Made by a program: the position numbers and the translations under genes
DNA from: Collinsella aerofaciens
GTDB taxonomy: Bacteria > Actinomycetota > Coriobacteriia > Coriobacteriales > Coriobacteriaceae
Length of the DNA: 64,000 nt
Direction of reading: 5' to 3'
NCBI RefSeq assembly: GCF_963360655.1
Contig: NZ_OY725717.1
Location: forward strand, 186,001 to 250,000
The notes under the pieces: generated by a model
What the model was told of the DNA's origin: nothing
What the model saw: only the letters and a program-made list of their open reading frames with translations
The model's database searches: none
Shown here: positions 43,415 to 51,917 of the stretch, one piece after another
How the letters are laid out: the number at the start of each line of letters is the position of its first letter
Numbering within the stretch: position 1 is the first letter of the stretch

Positions 43415-44815
43415 TTATGCCTCCGCGCGGAGCGGCGCGAAGCTGGCGGTACCGCCCTCGATAACGCTCAGATAGGCACGGCCCGTACGCTTGGCGGTAG
43501 AGGACTGCAGGCGCTCGATCTCTTCCTCGAGGATCTGATTGACGCGCTCGTGACGACGATTTTCCATAATGCCGGCGGCAATAGCCTCGGCCCGCTCGAT
43601 GCTCTCGCGCGAGATACGGGCGGTATCCTCGGGGAACACAGCGCTGTGACGGCCGACATAGGCGGGAGCAGCAGGCTGAGGGGCAGCGACGGGAGTGGGG
43701 ACTGCAACAGGAGCGGGCTCGTCAATCTCATCCAGAATCGCGGTGGCGGCGGCCCACATGTCCTCGTGGCCCGAGTAATCGGCCATGGGGACATCGACCT
43801 CGAGCGAGGCGTCCGGAAGGTCGCCGGTGTCGATGCGATCTTGGGCATCAATCGATGCGGTGATGGCTGCAGGTTCATCGAGGTCGTCAAGATCGATGTC
43901 CGCGGCACCGGAGATGATAGGCATGCTGGCGAGGTTTGCGTTGTACGGCGCAGCCTCAGCCGCCTGCTGCTGAGCAGGAGCGCCCCAAAGCGAGCTCTCG
44001 GCGGCACGGCGGGCGGCAACGGCCTCCTCGTCCGCGGTAATGGCTTCATCAACGTACGAATAATCGGCAGAAGCGTTCGCGTCGCCCGAGGTAGCGTTGT
44101 AGGCGTTATTGGCTGCCGCGTTGGCAACGAGTGCCACGAAAGCCGCCGTGCTGCCCGCAGGGGCGGCCTGGGAGCCCGACACGGCGCGCGCCGCGGCGGC
44201 GATGTCGTCACGATTGAAGGAGCCGGTCTGCCCGCCGTTGGTAAGCTCGTCGATGGCGACTTGATAGACGTCGCGCGAGTGTGCAGGGTCGCAGCTCACC
44301 GGCGAATCGTCGTCGAGCATACTGTCGATCATGGACCAAGCCTCGGCCTCGTCCATAGCATCTGCGGCTCGAGCGATGGTAGGGACACCATCATCGGCAT
44401 GACGGCGCTGGAACGCACCAGTCAGGCCGGAAAGGTATGCCGAGGTAGACTGCTCCGCCTGAGCCTGAGAAGCAGAAGCCGCAGCGTAAGGAGTCGCATC
44501 CTGCTGCTGAGCCGGAATCGAGGCGGTCTTGAACTCACTTTGATGTTGATTGAGATTGGCAGCACCGCCCATGGCATCGGGCTGGAACAGACGCTCTTCA
44601 CGCTGCGCACGGTACTCGGAGATGCCCAGCGAGGCGGCATAGATACCCACGCCCGCCACCGCGCCCACGGCGAAGGGAACCGCACCCGCCACGACCGTCT
44701 CGTTCACCGACGAAAACGGCAGCATCGCGGCATACATAACCACGGGGGCGGCCAGGCCGATCCCGCACGAAAGTCCGGCAAGGACTGCTCGTTGTGTTGC
44801 ATCAGAAGAAGCCAT
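43415..44815 (-). CDS. Hypothetical Ala-rich membrane protein
   Basis: A 466-residue protein with ATG at 44815 behind GGGAGAG. Two membrane spans lie near the N-terminus (LAGLSCGIGLAAPVVMYAAM and AGAVPFAVGAVAGVGIYAAS). The rest is a long Ala/Asp/Glu/Gln-rich region of low complexity, and then a predicted helical end (RISRESIERAEAIAAGIMEN). I recognise no domain. It may be an envelope-tethered scaffold. A good promoter lies 140 bases upstream. Confidence 0.7.
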   Translation of the reverse strand: MASSDATQRAVLAGLSCGIGLAAPVVMYAAMLPFSSVNETVVAGAVPFAVGAVAGVGIYAASLGISEYRAQREERLFQPDAMGGAANLNQHQSEFKTASIPAQQQDATPYAAASASQAQAEQSTSAYLSGLTGAFQRRHADDGVPTIARAADAMDEAEAWSMIDSMLDDDSPVSCDPAHSRDVYQVAIDELTNGGQTGSFNRDDIAAAARAVSGSQAAPAGSTAAFVALVANAAANNAYNATSGDANASADYSYVDEAITADEEAVAARRAAESSLWGAPAQQQAAEAAPYNANLASMPIISGAADIDLDDLDEPAAITASIDAQDRIDTGDLPDASLEVDVPMADYSGHEDMWAAATAILDEIDEPAPVAVPTPVAAPQPAAPAYVGRHSAVFPEDTARISRESIERAEAIAAGIMENRRHERVNQILEEEIERLQSSTAKRTGRAYLSVIEGGTASFAPLRAEA

Positions 44816-44951
44816 GAGCTCTCCCCATCTTCCAGCACCCAAATCGCATCATTCAGTTGGCTGCGCGAGAGAAGATGAAGCGGGGCTATGCCCCAAAGCA
44901 ACGGTATATGGTTCGTTTCATCTGCGTTTTCCGTCGCGAAGCTTAAAAGCT

Positions 44952-44980
44952 ATTATGCGAAACCGCCCTGTCGATTGCAA
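44952..44980 (-). promoter_or_regulatory. Promoter of the Ala-rich membrane protein gene
   Basis: On the minus strand TTGCAA (44975-44980), 17 bases, CATAAT (44952-44957). It leaves a leader of about 130 bases. The surrounding gene-free stretch 44816-45125 otherwise holds only the rho terminator. Confidence 0.65.
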
Positions 44981-45056
44981 GCGACGATGTCGGATTGAAA
45001 CGGGAAACCTGCTGCTTGCCAGTCTTATGGTCGATAACTGGCGCCGAGTGGCGATA

Positions 45057-45087
45057 TAAAAAGGGCCGAGGCGCAAGCCCCGACCCT
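45057..45087 (-). terminator. Intrinsic terminator after rho
   Basis: AGGGTCGGGGC pairs with GCCTCGGCCCT (two mismatches) on the minus strand and is followed by TTTTTATA, 39 bases after the rho stop. Confidence 0.8.
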
Positions 45088-45125
45088 TCATCGCGCCGGC
45101 AATAACGCCGCGTGCGGTTGACGAC

Positions 45126-47708
45126 TTAGAACGTCTGCTCGTAGTCGCTATGCTTTTTGGCCGAACGCACCAGGAACTCCTGGTTGGTGTTGGTGCCCTT
45201 GAGGCCCTTGATAAACGATGCGGCCGCGCGCTCGGTATTGTTCATGCCGGCGAGGATGCGACGCAGACCAAAGACAAACGGGCGCATCTGCTCGTCGACC
45301 AGCAGGTCCTCGTTGCGCGTACCCGAGGCAACAGGGTCGATGGCCGGGAAAATGCGGCGATCGGCCAGGTCGCGGTCGAGCTTGAGCTCCATGTTGCCGG
45401 TACCCTTGAACTCCTCAAAGATGACCTCGTCCATCTTGGAACCGGTATCGATGAGTGCGGAGGCCAGGATGGTGAGCGAGCCACCGTTCTCGATATTGCG
45501 GGCTGCACCCAGAAAACGCTTGGGCGGATACAGTGCCGCCGAATCAACGCCGCCCGAAAGGATGCGGCCTGAGGCGGGCGCCGCCAAGTTGTAGGCGCGG
45601 GCAAGACGCGTGATGGAGTCGAGCACAACTACAACATCGCCGCCCAGTTCCACGATGCGCTTGGCGCGCTCGATGACGAGCTCTGCCACGCGAGTGTGGT
45701 TGTCGGCGGGCATATCGAAGGTCGACGCCACAACCTCGCCCTTGATGGAACGCTGCATATCGGTGACCTCTTCGGGGCGCTCGTCGACGAGCAGGCAGAT
45801 GAGGTGCACCTCGGGGTTGTTAATCGAGATAGACTGGCAGATTTTCTTGAGGATCGTCGTCTTGCCGGCCTTAGGCGGGGACACAATCAGGCCACGCTGA
45901 CCCTTGCCGATCGGCGACACGATGTCGATGGCACGACCGGTAATGGAATCCTTGCCATGCTCCATGCGCAGCGGCTCGTTGGGATAGACCGGGGTGAGGT
46001 CGCCGAACTTGGGGCGATTGCGAATCTGCTCAGGATCCATGCCGTTGACGGTCGTGATCTTGGCGAGGCCGGCGCGCTTGTCGCCGCCGCGCGAAGGACG
46101 CAGCGAGCCCTCGATGACATCGCCCGTGCGCAGACGCGCGGAACGGATGAGGTATGCGGGCACGAAGGCGTCGTCGTTGGACTTCATGTAGCCATGGGCG
46201 TGGATGATGCCGGAGCTGTCTGGGCGAATCTGCAGAATGCCCTTGATATCGCGGAAACCCTCGGCCTTTGCGGCGGTAGTGTAGATCTCCTCGACGAGCT
46301 CGGCCTTCTTCTTGCCGGTCGTCTCGATCTCGAACTCCTTGGCCTTCTCGCGCAGCTCGGCGACCTTCATGGCCGCGAGCTCCTCGCGCGAAAGCGTGGG
46401 CTCAGTCGGAGCGGCATTGCGCTCCTTATTGCGCTGCTTGCGGTCGCGCTGACGGTTGCGGCGATCGTTGTTACGCTCGTCCTTGCGCTCGTTGCGGTCA
46501 TTACGCTCGTCGTTGCGCTTGTGCTGACGGCGGTTGGGGCGAGCGCTCTCTTCGGTCTCGACGGGGGCGGTGCCATCGGTTGCGGAGGCGTCTTCGTTAG
46601 CCGAAGCATCATCGCTGGCCTCGGCATTGGAATCGCCCTGCGGCTCGGCCTCGGCATGCTGCTCGACGGCCTTGGCCTTAGCGGACTTCTTGCGACCGCG
46701 CTTGGGCTTCTCGGACGCAGACTGTTCGACGTCTTGGGGCTCGGCGGCATCAGTCGATGCATCGGCGGTCGTCTCGGCGGAAACCTCGGACGCACCCTTC
46801 TTGGCAGCCTTGGCCTTGGACGTGCGCTTAGCAGCAGTACGATGGCTGCGACCAGGACGGACGTCGGCGGGCTCGACATCGGCAGAAACGGCCTCGGAAG
46901 TCGTAGCATCCTGGACGGGCGCGTCGGCAGCGGTTGCAGGCTCGGCGGTCGCCGCAGCATCCCGAGCGGCGGCGGCTGCGGCTGCGGCCTTCTCGGCCTC
47001 GACGAAAGCCTTGGGCTTGCGACCGCGACGGTGCGGGCGCAAAGCCGGATCGACAACGGGAACTTCGCTGGCCTCGACAGGCGCAGCGGGCTCAACAGGC
47101 GATGTGCCCTCCCCTGCCGCGGAACGGACCGAAGCCTCAGCGAGCTCGGGGGTTACCTGATCGGCAACCTGCTCGGCCTTAGCAGCCGTGCGACGGCGTG
47201 TGCGCGGTACCGGCTTCTCGGTTGGCTGGTCGGCGACAGGGGTCTCGGTGGCGGCAGGCGTCTCGGGCACAAACGGAGCTGCAAGCTCGGTCAGAGCCGC
47301 GGCCTCACGCTCGGCAGCACGACGGCGGGCGCGCACCACCTGAGCCTCGCTAATCTGCGCCAACGCACGTGCCTGCGCGACCTCATCGGAAATCGGCGCC
47401 GAGGAGTCAGCTGCAACGGTACGCTTGGCGCGCGTCGTGCGCGTGGTACGGCGCTTGGGCTTGGTGACCTCCTCGCCGTCATCGGCAGGCTTGGCCGCGC
47501 GGCGCGTACGCTTGGGCTTTGCCGGAGCAGCCTCCTCACCAGTTGCAGACACGGCCTTCTCAGCCGCTACAGGCGTAGGCGTCGAAGCAGCCTTAGGCGT
47601 CTCAGGAGCCGAGGCTTGCGCGGGCGCCGCGACCTGGTCCGACGCAACCGGTGCAGCGGGAGCGGCTTGCGTCGTCGTTATTTCGTTTTCTTGCTGTTGA
47701 TCAGACAC
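45126..47708 (-). CDS. rho: Transcription termination factor Rho with long N-terminal extension
   Basis: An 860-residue Rho hexameric RNA helicase. The core begins near residue 438 (LSREELAAMKVAELREKAKE, the Rho N-domain). Then come the RNA-binding cold-shock-like fold and the ATPase with VSPPKAGKTTILKK (about 610), DERPEEVTDMQ and VLDSITRLARAY. The first 435 residues are Ala/Glu/Pro/Lys-rich with a basic NDERNDRNERKDERNNDRR stretch just before the core. High-GC Gram-positive Rhos often carry such extensions, but this one is as long as the core. The start is GTG at 47708 with no strong ribosome site. Confidence 0.95.
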   Translation of the reverse strand: MSDQQQENEITTTQAAPAAPVASDQVAAPAQASAPETPKAASTPTPVAAEKAVSATGEEAAPAKPKRTRRAAKPADDGEEVTKPKRRTTRTTRAKRTVAADSSAPISDEVAQARALAQISEAQVVRARRRAAEREAAALTELAAPFVPETPAATETPVADQPTEKPVPRTRRRTAAKAEQVADQVTPELAEASVRSAAGEGTSPVEPAAPVEASEVPVVDPALRPHRRGRKPKAFVEAEKAAAAAAAARDAAATAEPATAADAPVQDATTSEAVSADVEPADVRPGRSHRTAAKRTSKAKAAKKGASEVSAETTADASTDAAEPQDVEQSASEKPKRGRKKSAKAKAVEQHAEAEPQGDSNAEASDDASANEDASATDGTAPVETEESARPNRRQHKRNDERNDRNERKDERNNDRRNRQRDRKQRNKERNAAPTEPTLSREELAAMKVAELREKAKEFEIETTGKKKAELVEEIYTTAAKAEGFRDIKGILQIRPDSSGIIHAHGYMKSNDDAFVPAYLIRSARLRTGDVIEGSLRPSRGGDKRAGLAKITTVNGMDPEQIRNRPKFGDLTPVYPNEPLRMEHGKDSITGRAIDIVSPIGKGQRGLIVSPPKAGKTTILKKICQSISINNPEVHLICLLVDERPEEVTDMQRSIKGEVVASTFDMPADNHTRVAELVIERAKRIVELGGDVVVVLDSITRLARAYNLAAPASGRILSGGVDSAALYPPKRFLGAARNIENGGSLTILASALIDTGSKMDEVIFEEFKGTGNMELKLDRDLADRRIFPAIDPVASGTRNEDLLVDEQMRPFVFGLRRILAGMNNTERAAASFIKGLKGTNTNQEFLVRSAKKHSDYEQTF

Positions 47709-47835
47709 AGTGTTTGCTCAACTTTCTTTTCAAGCCCTGTGATCACATGCTCCCTGCATAAACCTTCAGGGCGGCTAAACAGTCTAGCTCCGTCAAATAC
47801 CGACGGACATCATTGATCTGTATCGAGATATTTGC

Positions 47836-47864
47836 GTCATATACGCAGCTTTAGTGTAACACAA
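47836..47864 (-). promoter_or_regulatory. Promoter of rho
   Basis: On the minus strand TTGTGT (47859-47864), 17 bases, TATGAC (47836-47841), giving a leader of about 120 bases in which Rho could act on its own message. Confidence 0.55.
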
Positions 47865-47988
47865 CCGCCGCCACCTGCAACTTAGTCATTGGACGTTCTT
47901 AAACGCCCAGTCATCAGGGACACTCCTCCTCAAAAGCGCCTTGAAATGTCGCGCCAGAGGAGTGAAGCCGTGGCACCTGGAATAGCCG

Positions 47989-48149
47989 CGCCACGAATCG
48001 CGCCCATCTGCTACGTTTGCCCCGAGCCCCTGACCATACCCTTGTTTTTTCAAAAACAACGAGTCTGCTACCTGCGGTTTTAATATCGTACTTTTCGGCA
48101 TGGTTCGGGATATGCGTCCAAACGTAGGAGATGAGCCCAATTCGTGACG
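47989..48149. repeat. 161-bp intergenic palindromic element, copy B
   Basis: The ends are inverted repeats reading CGCCACGAAT and, on the other strand, CGTCACGAAT, then CATCTGCTACGTTTG and CATCTCCTACGTTTG. The interior shares GACCATACC, a TTTTTTCAAAAA box and CTACCTGCGGTTTTAAT with copy A. Length and order of parts are the same as in copy A. It sits between rho and argS. Confidence 0.8.
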
Positions 48150-48224
48150 GACGGTATCCCGCCACCCCTCTTCGAGACAAAAATGATCCGTTTTCCTCCG
48201 TCCCCAAGGGACAATTTTCAAAAC

Positions 48225-48370
48225 TACGCCGGATTACGGGGCCAGGATGCTGCAAGCCAACCATACCCTGCATTATCAAGAAACAATAAGCCATCTACCT
48301 GCGGGTTTAATTTCACTATTGGCACCATGGTCGCCAGTTGGCGATTCAGCCCCGTAAACCGGTATAGTTG
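48225..48370. repeat. Divergent intergenic palindromic element, copy C
   Basis: The centre ATCTACCTGCGGGTTTAATT matches copies A and B, flanked by ACCATACCC on one side and CCATGG on the other. The outer arms differ: CCGGATTACGGGGC on the left against CCGGTTTACGGGGC on the opposite strand at the right. It therefore keeps the architecture with a different terminal sequence. It lies 75 bp from copy B. Confidence 0.65.
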
Positions 48371-48416
48371 CAATTTGGTAGCATTTCCCAGCAAACCAAA
48401 TAGTCTCACCAAACGC

Positions 48417-48446
48417 AAAAAACCCGACCTCCGCATGGAGATCGGG
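48417..48446 (-). terminator. Intrinsic terminator of argS
   Basis: CCCGATCTCC / GGAGGTCGGG stem with a four-base loop, followed on the minus strand by TTTTTTGCG, 50 bases after the argS stop. Confidence 0.88.
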
Positions 48447-48495
48447 CTTATAGGGCTCAGCAAAGCCGAACCTACACGGTCAAATGATCCGTAGC

Positions 48496-50349
48496 TTACA
48501 TCTGCTCGGGCGCGGAAACGCCAACGAGGGTGAGCACCAGGGCGAGCGTCACGCGAACGGCGTCGCAAGCGGCCAGACGGGCGCGCGAAAGCTCGGGGTC
48601 GACGGGACGGCCCTCGCTCGGCAGAACCTGGCAGGCAGCGTAGAAGCTGTGGAAGTCGCCGGCGAGTTCCTCAGCAAAGTGCGTCAGACGGAACGGGGCG
48701 CGGTCGCGAGCGCAGCTGGCAATCAGGTCGGTGAGCTCGTTGAGCTTACGCGAAAGGGCGAGCTCGGTCGGGTCGGTCAGCAGCGAGTAATCGACGTTCT
48801 CACCGATGGCCTTGGCGGCGACGGCCTTCATGCCCATCTCGTCAGCCTGCTCGGGCGTAACGTCGGCGGCACGGCGCAGGATGGAGCACACGCGGGCGTG
48901 AGCATACTGCACGTAATAGACCGGGTTGGAGTTATCGCGCTTCTTAACGGCCTCAATATCGAAGTCGACCATCTGGTTGGAGCTCTTGGAGATGAGCGTG
49001 TAGCGAGCGGCATCGGAGCCGACCTCGTCGACAAGCTCCTGCAGGGTCACCATGGTGCCCTTGCGCTTGGACATACGGACGGGCTTGCCGTTACGCAGCA
49101 GGTTGACGAGCTGGCCCAGCAGAACCTCAAACTTGCCGGGATAGCCAAGAGCGTCGCAGACGCAGCGGACGCGCTCGATGTAGCCGTGGTGGTCGGCGCC
49201 CCAGATGTCGATGACGTGGTCGACGCGCTGGAACTTATCCCAGTGATAGGCGACGTCGGAGGCGAAGTAGGTGTACTCGCCGTCGGACTTGATCAGAACG
49301 CGGTCCTTGTCATCGCCCAGGTCGGTGGAGCGGAACCACAGGGCGCCGTCCTTGGTGTAGAGATAGCCCATCTTGTCGAGCTTCTCAAAAGCGCGGTCGA
49401 CGGCGGAGGTGCCGGCGGTCTCGCCCTCGGTGTCCTTCACATACAGCGAGCGCTCGGAGAACCAACGATCGAAGTCGCAGTTAACGGCATGGCAAAGGTC
49501 GCGCATGTTGTCGACCATCTTTACATAGCCGCGCTCGCGGAAGCTCTCCATGCGCTCCTGCGGATCGGCGTTGACCCACTTATCGCCGTCGGTGCGCCAG
49601 AACTCGGCGGCCTCGTCGATGATGTAGTCGCCGCCGTAGGAGTCCTTGCCCAGGGTCTCGGCAAAGTTGTCCTGATACGGATGGGTCTCGGGATGCTCGT
49701 CGTTCTCGTCGGCAACAAAGGCGTCGCGGTCGGCGATCAGCAGCTTGTGAGCCTCGTCGATATCCACGCCCTGCTTGGCGATGATGTCGGCAAGCTGCAT
49801 ATAGCGCGTGCTGATGGAGTTGCCGAAGGTGTTCATCTGAGAGCCGTGGTCGTTGATGTAGAACTCACGCTGGATGTCGTAACCGGCGTGATCCATAACG
49901 CGGCAGAGCGAGTCGCCCAGCGCGGCCCAGCGGCCGTGGCCGATGTGCATGGGGCCGACGGGGTTGGCGGAAACGAACTCGACCTGGGTCTTCAGGCCAC
50001 CACCGACGTTGGACTTAGCGAAGTCCATACCCTTCTCGCGAGCCTCGCCAAAGATGGCATTCTTGACGGCAACGGAGAGGTAGAAGTTGATGAAGCCAGG
50101 GCCTGCGATCTCGACCTTCTCGATCGCGGGGTCCTCGGGCATATGGGCAACGATGGCCTCGGCGATCTTGCGCGGGGCGCAGTGGGCCAGCTTGGCGGAC
50201 TTCAGGGCCATGGTAGAGGTCCACTCGCCATGAGAAGTGTCAGCCGGTCGCTCGATAGCGCAATCGTCAAGTTCAAATGCGGAAAGGTCGCCGGCCTCCT
50301 GGGCCGCAGCAAGCGCAGCGCGTACCAGCTCTTCAATCTTCTCGGGCAT
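48496..50349 (-). CDS. argS: Arginyl-tRNA synthetase
   Basis: A 617-residue class I synthetase charging tRNA-Arg. The ATG at 50349 is 4 bases after AAGGAGGA. NPVGPMHIGHGRWAALGDSL holds the HIGH motif. VRMSKRKGTMVTL is the KMSKS loop in its MSKRKG form. The N-terminal Add-1 domain (first 100 residues) and the C-terminal DALR anticodon domain (SILRRAADVTPEQ onward) are complete. Single gene. Confidence 0.96.
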   Translation of the reverse strand: MPEKIEELVRAALAAAQEAGDLSAFELDDCAIERPADTSHGEWTSTMALKSAKLAHCAPRKIAEAIVAHMPEDPAIEKVEIAGPGFINFYLSVAVKNAIFGEAREKGMDFAKSNVGGGLKTQVEFVSANPVGPMHIGHGRWAALGDSLCRVMDHAGYDIQREFYINDHGSQMNTFGNSISTRYMQLADIIAKQGVDIDEAHKLLIADRDAFVADENDEHPETHPYQDNFAETLGKDSYGGDYIIDEAAEFWRTDGDKWVNADPQERMESFRERGYVKMVDNMRDLCHAVNCDFDRWFSERSLYVKDTEGETAGTSAVDRAFEKLDKMGYLYTKDGALWFRSTDLGDDKDRVLIKSDGEYTYFASDVAYHWDKFQRVDHVIDIWGADHHGYIERVRCVCDALGYPGKFEVLLGQLVNLLRNGKPVRMSKRKGTMVTLQELVDEVGSDAARYTLISKSSNQMVDFDIEAVKKRDNSNPVYYVQYAHARVCSILRRAADVTPEQADEMGMKAVAAKAIGENVDYSLLTDPTELALSRKLNELTDLIASCARDRAPFRLTHFAEELAGDFHSFYAACQVLPSEGRPVDPELSRARLAACDAVRVTLALVLTLVGVSAPEQM

Positions 50350-50691
50350 AGATCCTCCTTGTGTTAAAGCCCCCGAGCTCTTGGTCACTCGTAGGGCAAA
50401 AGCCAGAGTTTGTAGCACTCTATCACAAGCGACGGGCACTGTCGCAGGGTAAAGCTAATAGATATTGCATATGCACAAAAATGACTACAGCTTGTATGGA
50501 GTCACTCAAAGATGCCGGTCTGCCTGCAGATTATGCAGGCGTTGAAAATGCATAAAGGTGTGAATGAGCTGCGTCTGTTATCGAATACTCTTACCTATCA
50601 GAGTTGTGTGCTTTTCCTGCATAAAGTACGGGTTTGCGCACGTCAGCGTGTTATTCTAGACATACGTAAATTCGTATAAGTTGGAGGTAGC
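50350..50691. other. Divergent intergenic region argS/carD
   Basis: No gene is seen. It contains a small hairpin CTGCCTGCAG/ATTATGCAGGC near 50520-50540 and AT-rich stretches. Promoter boxes for both genes must lie here, but I cannot identify them with confidence. GGAGGT at 50682 serves carD. Confidence 0.4.
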
Positions 50692-51177
50692 ATGTTCTCA
50701 ATCGGTCAACACGTCATTCATCCGGGCCAGGGAGTCTGCACCGTCGTCGGTTTTAGGGACGACACACCGCAGCCCATGCTGCTGCTCGAGACCAAGCAGG
50801 GACATGCGCAGACGATCCTCATGTACCCCGTGGCGCAGGCCGACCGTCTGCACGCCGCCATCTCTCAGCAAGATGCCGAGCACCTGCTGAGCCACTATGA
50901 CGAGCTGGAGTGCGACACCTTTACCGAGCGCAACAGCTCGCTTGAGGAGACACACTTTAAGCAGCAGCTCAAGCTGGGCGCGCCCGAGACGGTCCGCGTG
51001 GCAAAGACCATGATGCACCGCATTCGCCAGGCCGAGGAAGCTGATAAAAAACCCAGCTCCTACTACATGCGCGTACTCAAGGAGGCCAAACGCCGCTCCA
51101 TCGAGGAGTTCGCCGTGGCCCTTGGCGTCACCGAGGAGGCCGCCGAAGCCCGCCTAGCCCAAGCCGCCCTCAACTAA
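50692..51177 (+). CDS. CarD-family RNA-polymerase-binding regulator
   Basis: A 161-residue protein. The N-terminal MFSIGQHVIHPGQGVCTVVGF is the Tudor-like CarD/CdnL/TRCF domain that contacts the polymerase beta subunit. The C-terminal helical part (RVLKEAKRRSIEEFAVALGV) would touch promoter DNA. Such proteins stabilise open complexes, notably at rRNA promoters in actinobacteria. ATG after TTGGAGG. A bidirectional terminator follows. Confidence 0.9.
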   Translation: MFSIGQHVIHPGQGVCTVVGFRDDTPQPMLLLETKQGHAQTILMYPVAQADRLHAAISQQDAEHLLSHYDELECDTFTERNSSLEETHFKQQLKLGAPETVRVAKTMMHRIRQAEEADKKPSSYYMRVLKEAKRRSIEEFAVALGVTEEAAEARLAQAALN

Positions 51178-51190
51178 CCCATCCGCGCCA

Positions 51191-51235
51191 AAAACCACCA
51201 CAAAGGGAACAGGCACCTTTGTGGTGGTTTTCTTG
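51191..51235. terminator. Bidirectional terminator, intact copy
   Basis: A perfect 16-bp stem AAAACCACCACAAAGG / CCTTTGTGGTGGTTTT with a 9-base loop. The A-run and T-run allow use in both directions. An almost identical hairpin exists 0.7 kb on but is split by an insertion sequence (51901-53302). Confidence 0.92.
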
Positions 51236-51285
51236 TTCTAGTAGTATTCATTCTTATCGATACCCACGAGCACAAGGAGTCTCTT

Positions 51286-51885
51286 ATGGCAGAGCCGCTT
51301 ACCGCCGGAATCACCCGCGACCGCGCGTTCGAACTGCTCAATGAGCACAACAAGGACCCGTTCCATATCACCCATGGCGAGACGGTCGAGGGCACTATGC
51401 GCTACTTTGCGCGCGAGTTCGACCCCGAGAACGAGGAGTTTTGGGGCATCGTCGGTCTGCTGCACGACCTGGATTGGGAGGAGCATGAGGACGACCCCAT
51501 TAACCACACCATCTATGCTGCCGAGATTCTTGAGGGCGAAGGTGCGTCTCCCGAGCTCATTCGCGCCATCCAGACGCACACGTCGGACTTCAACACCTCA
51601 CTGCCCAAGCCCGAGCTGCAGATGGAAAAGATCCTGTTTGCCTGCGATGAGCTCACCGGCCTGATCGGCGCTGCCGTCATCATGCGCCCGAGCAAGAGCG
51701 TTATGGACTTTACGACTAAGTCGCTCAAGAAGAAGTTCAAGGACAAACGCTTTGCCGCCGGCTGCTCGCGCGACGTGATTTCGCAGGGCGCTGAGATGTT
51801 GGGCTGGGAGCTCCCCGAGCTCTTTGACCGCACCATCGCGGCCATGCAGTCCTTCGCCCCCGACCGAGATACCTTCCAGGCCTAA
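51286..51885 (+). CDS. HD-domain hydrolase
   Basis: A 199-residue protein of the HD superfamily (metal-dependent phosphohydrolase). Seen are LLHDLDWEEHEDD (His-Asp pair), IQTHTSDF and ILFACDELTGLIGA, which are typical of small HDIG-type proteins annotated as hydrolases. Substrate unknown. ATG after AAGGAG. Its natural terminator is now interrupted by the IS1249-like element. Confidence 0.85.
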   Translation: MAEPLTAGITRDRAFELLNEHNKDPFHITHGETVEGTMRYFAREFDPENEEFWGIVGLLHDLDWEEHEDDPINHTIYAAEILEGEGASPELIRAIQTHTSDFNTSLPKPELQMEKILFACDELTGLIGAAVIMRPSKSVMDFTTKSLKKKFKDKRFAAGCSRDVISQGAEMLGWELPELFDRTIAAMQSFAPDRDTFQA

Positions 51886-51917
51886 CCGTCAACGCCACCT
51901 AAAACCACCACAAAGGG

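Noticed and set aside
45696-47816. A 706-codon open frame antisense to rho
   Set aside because: Composition is Leu/Gly/Arg-rich without motifs. Rho on the other strand is unambiguous.
48484-50367. A 627-codon open frame antisense to argS
   Set aside because: Same reason: a shadow of a strongly biased synthetase gene.
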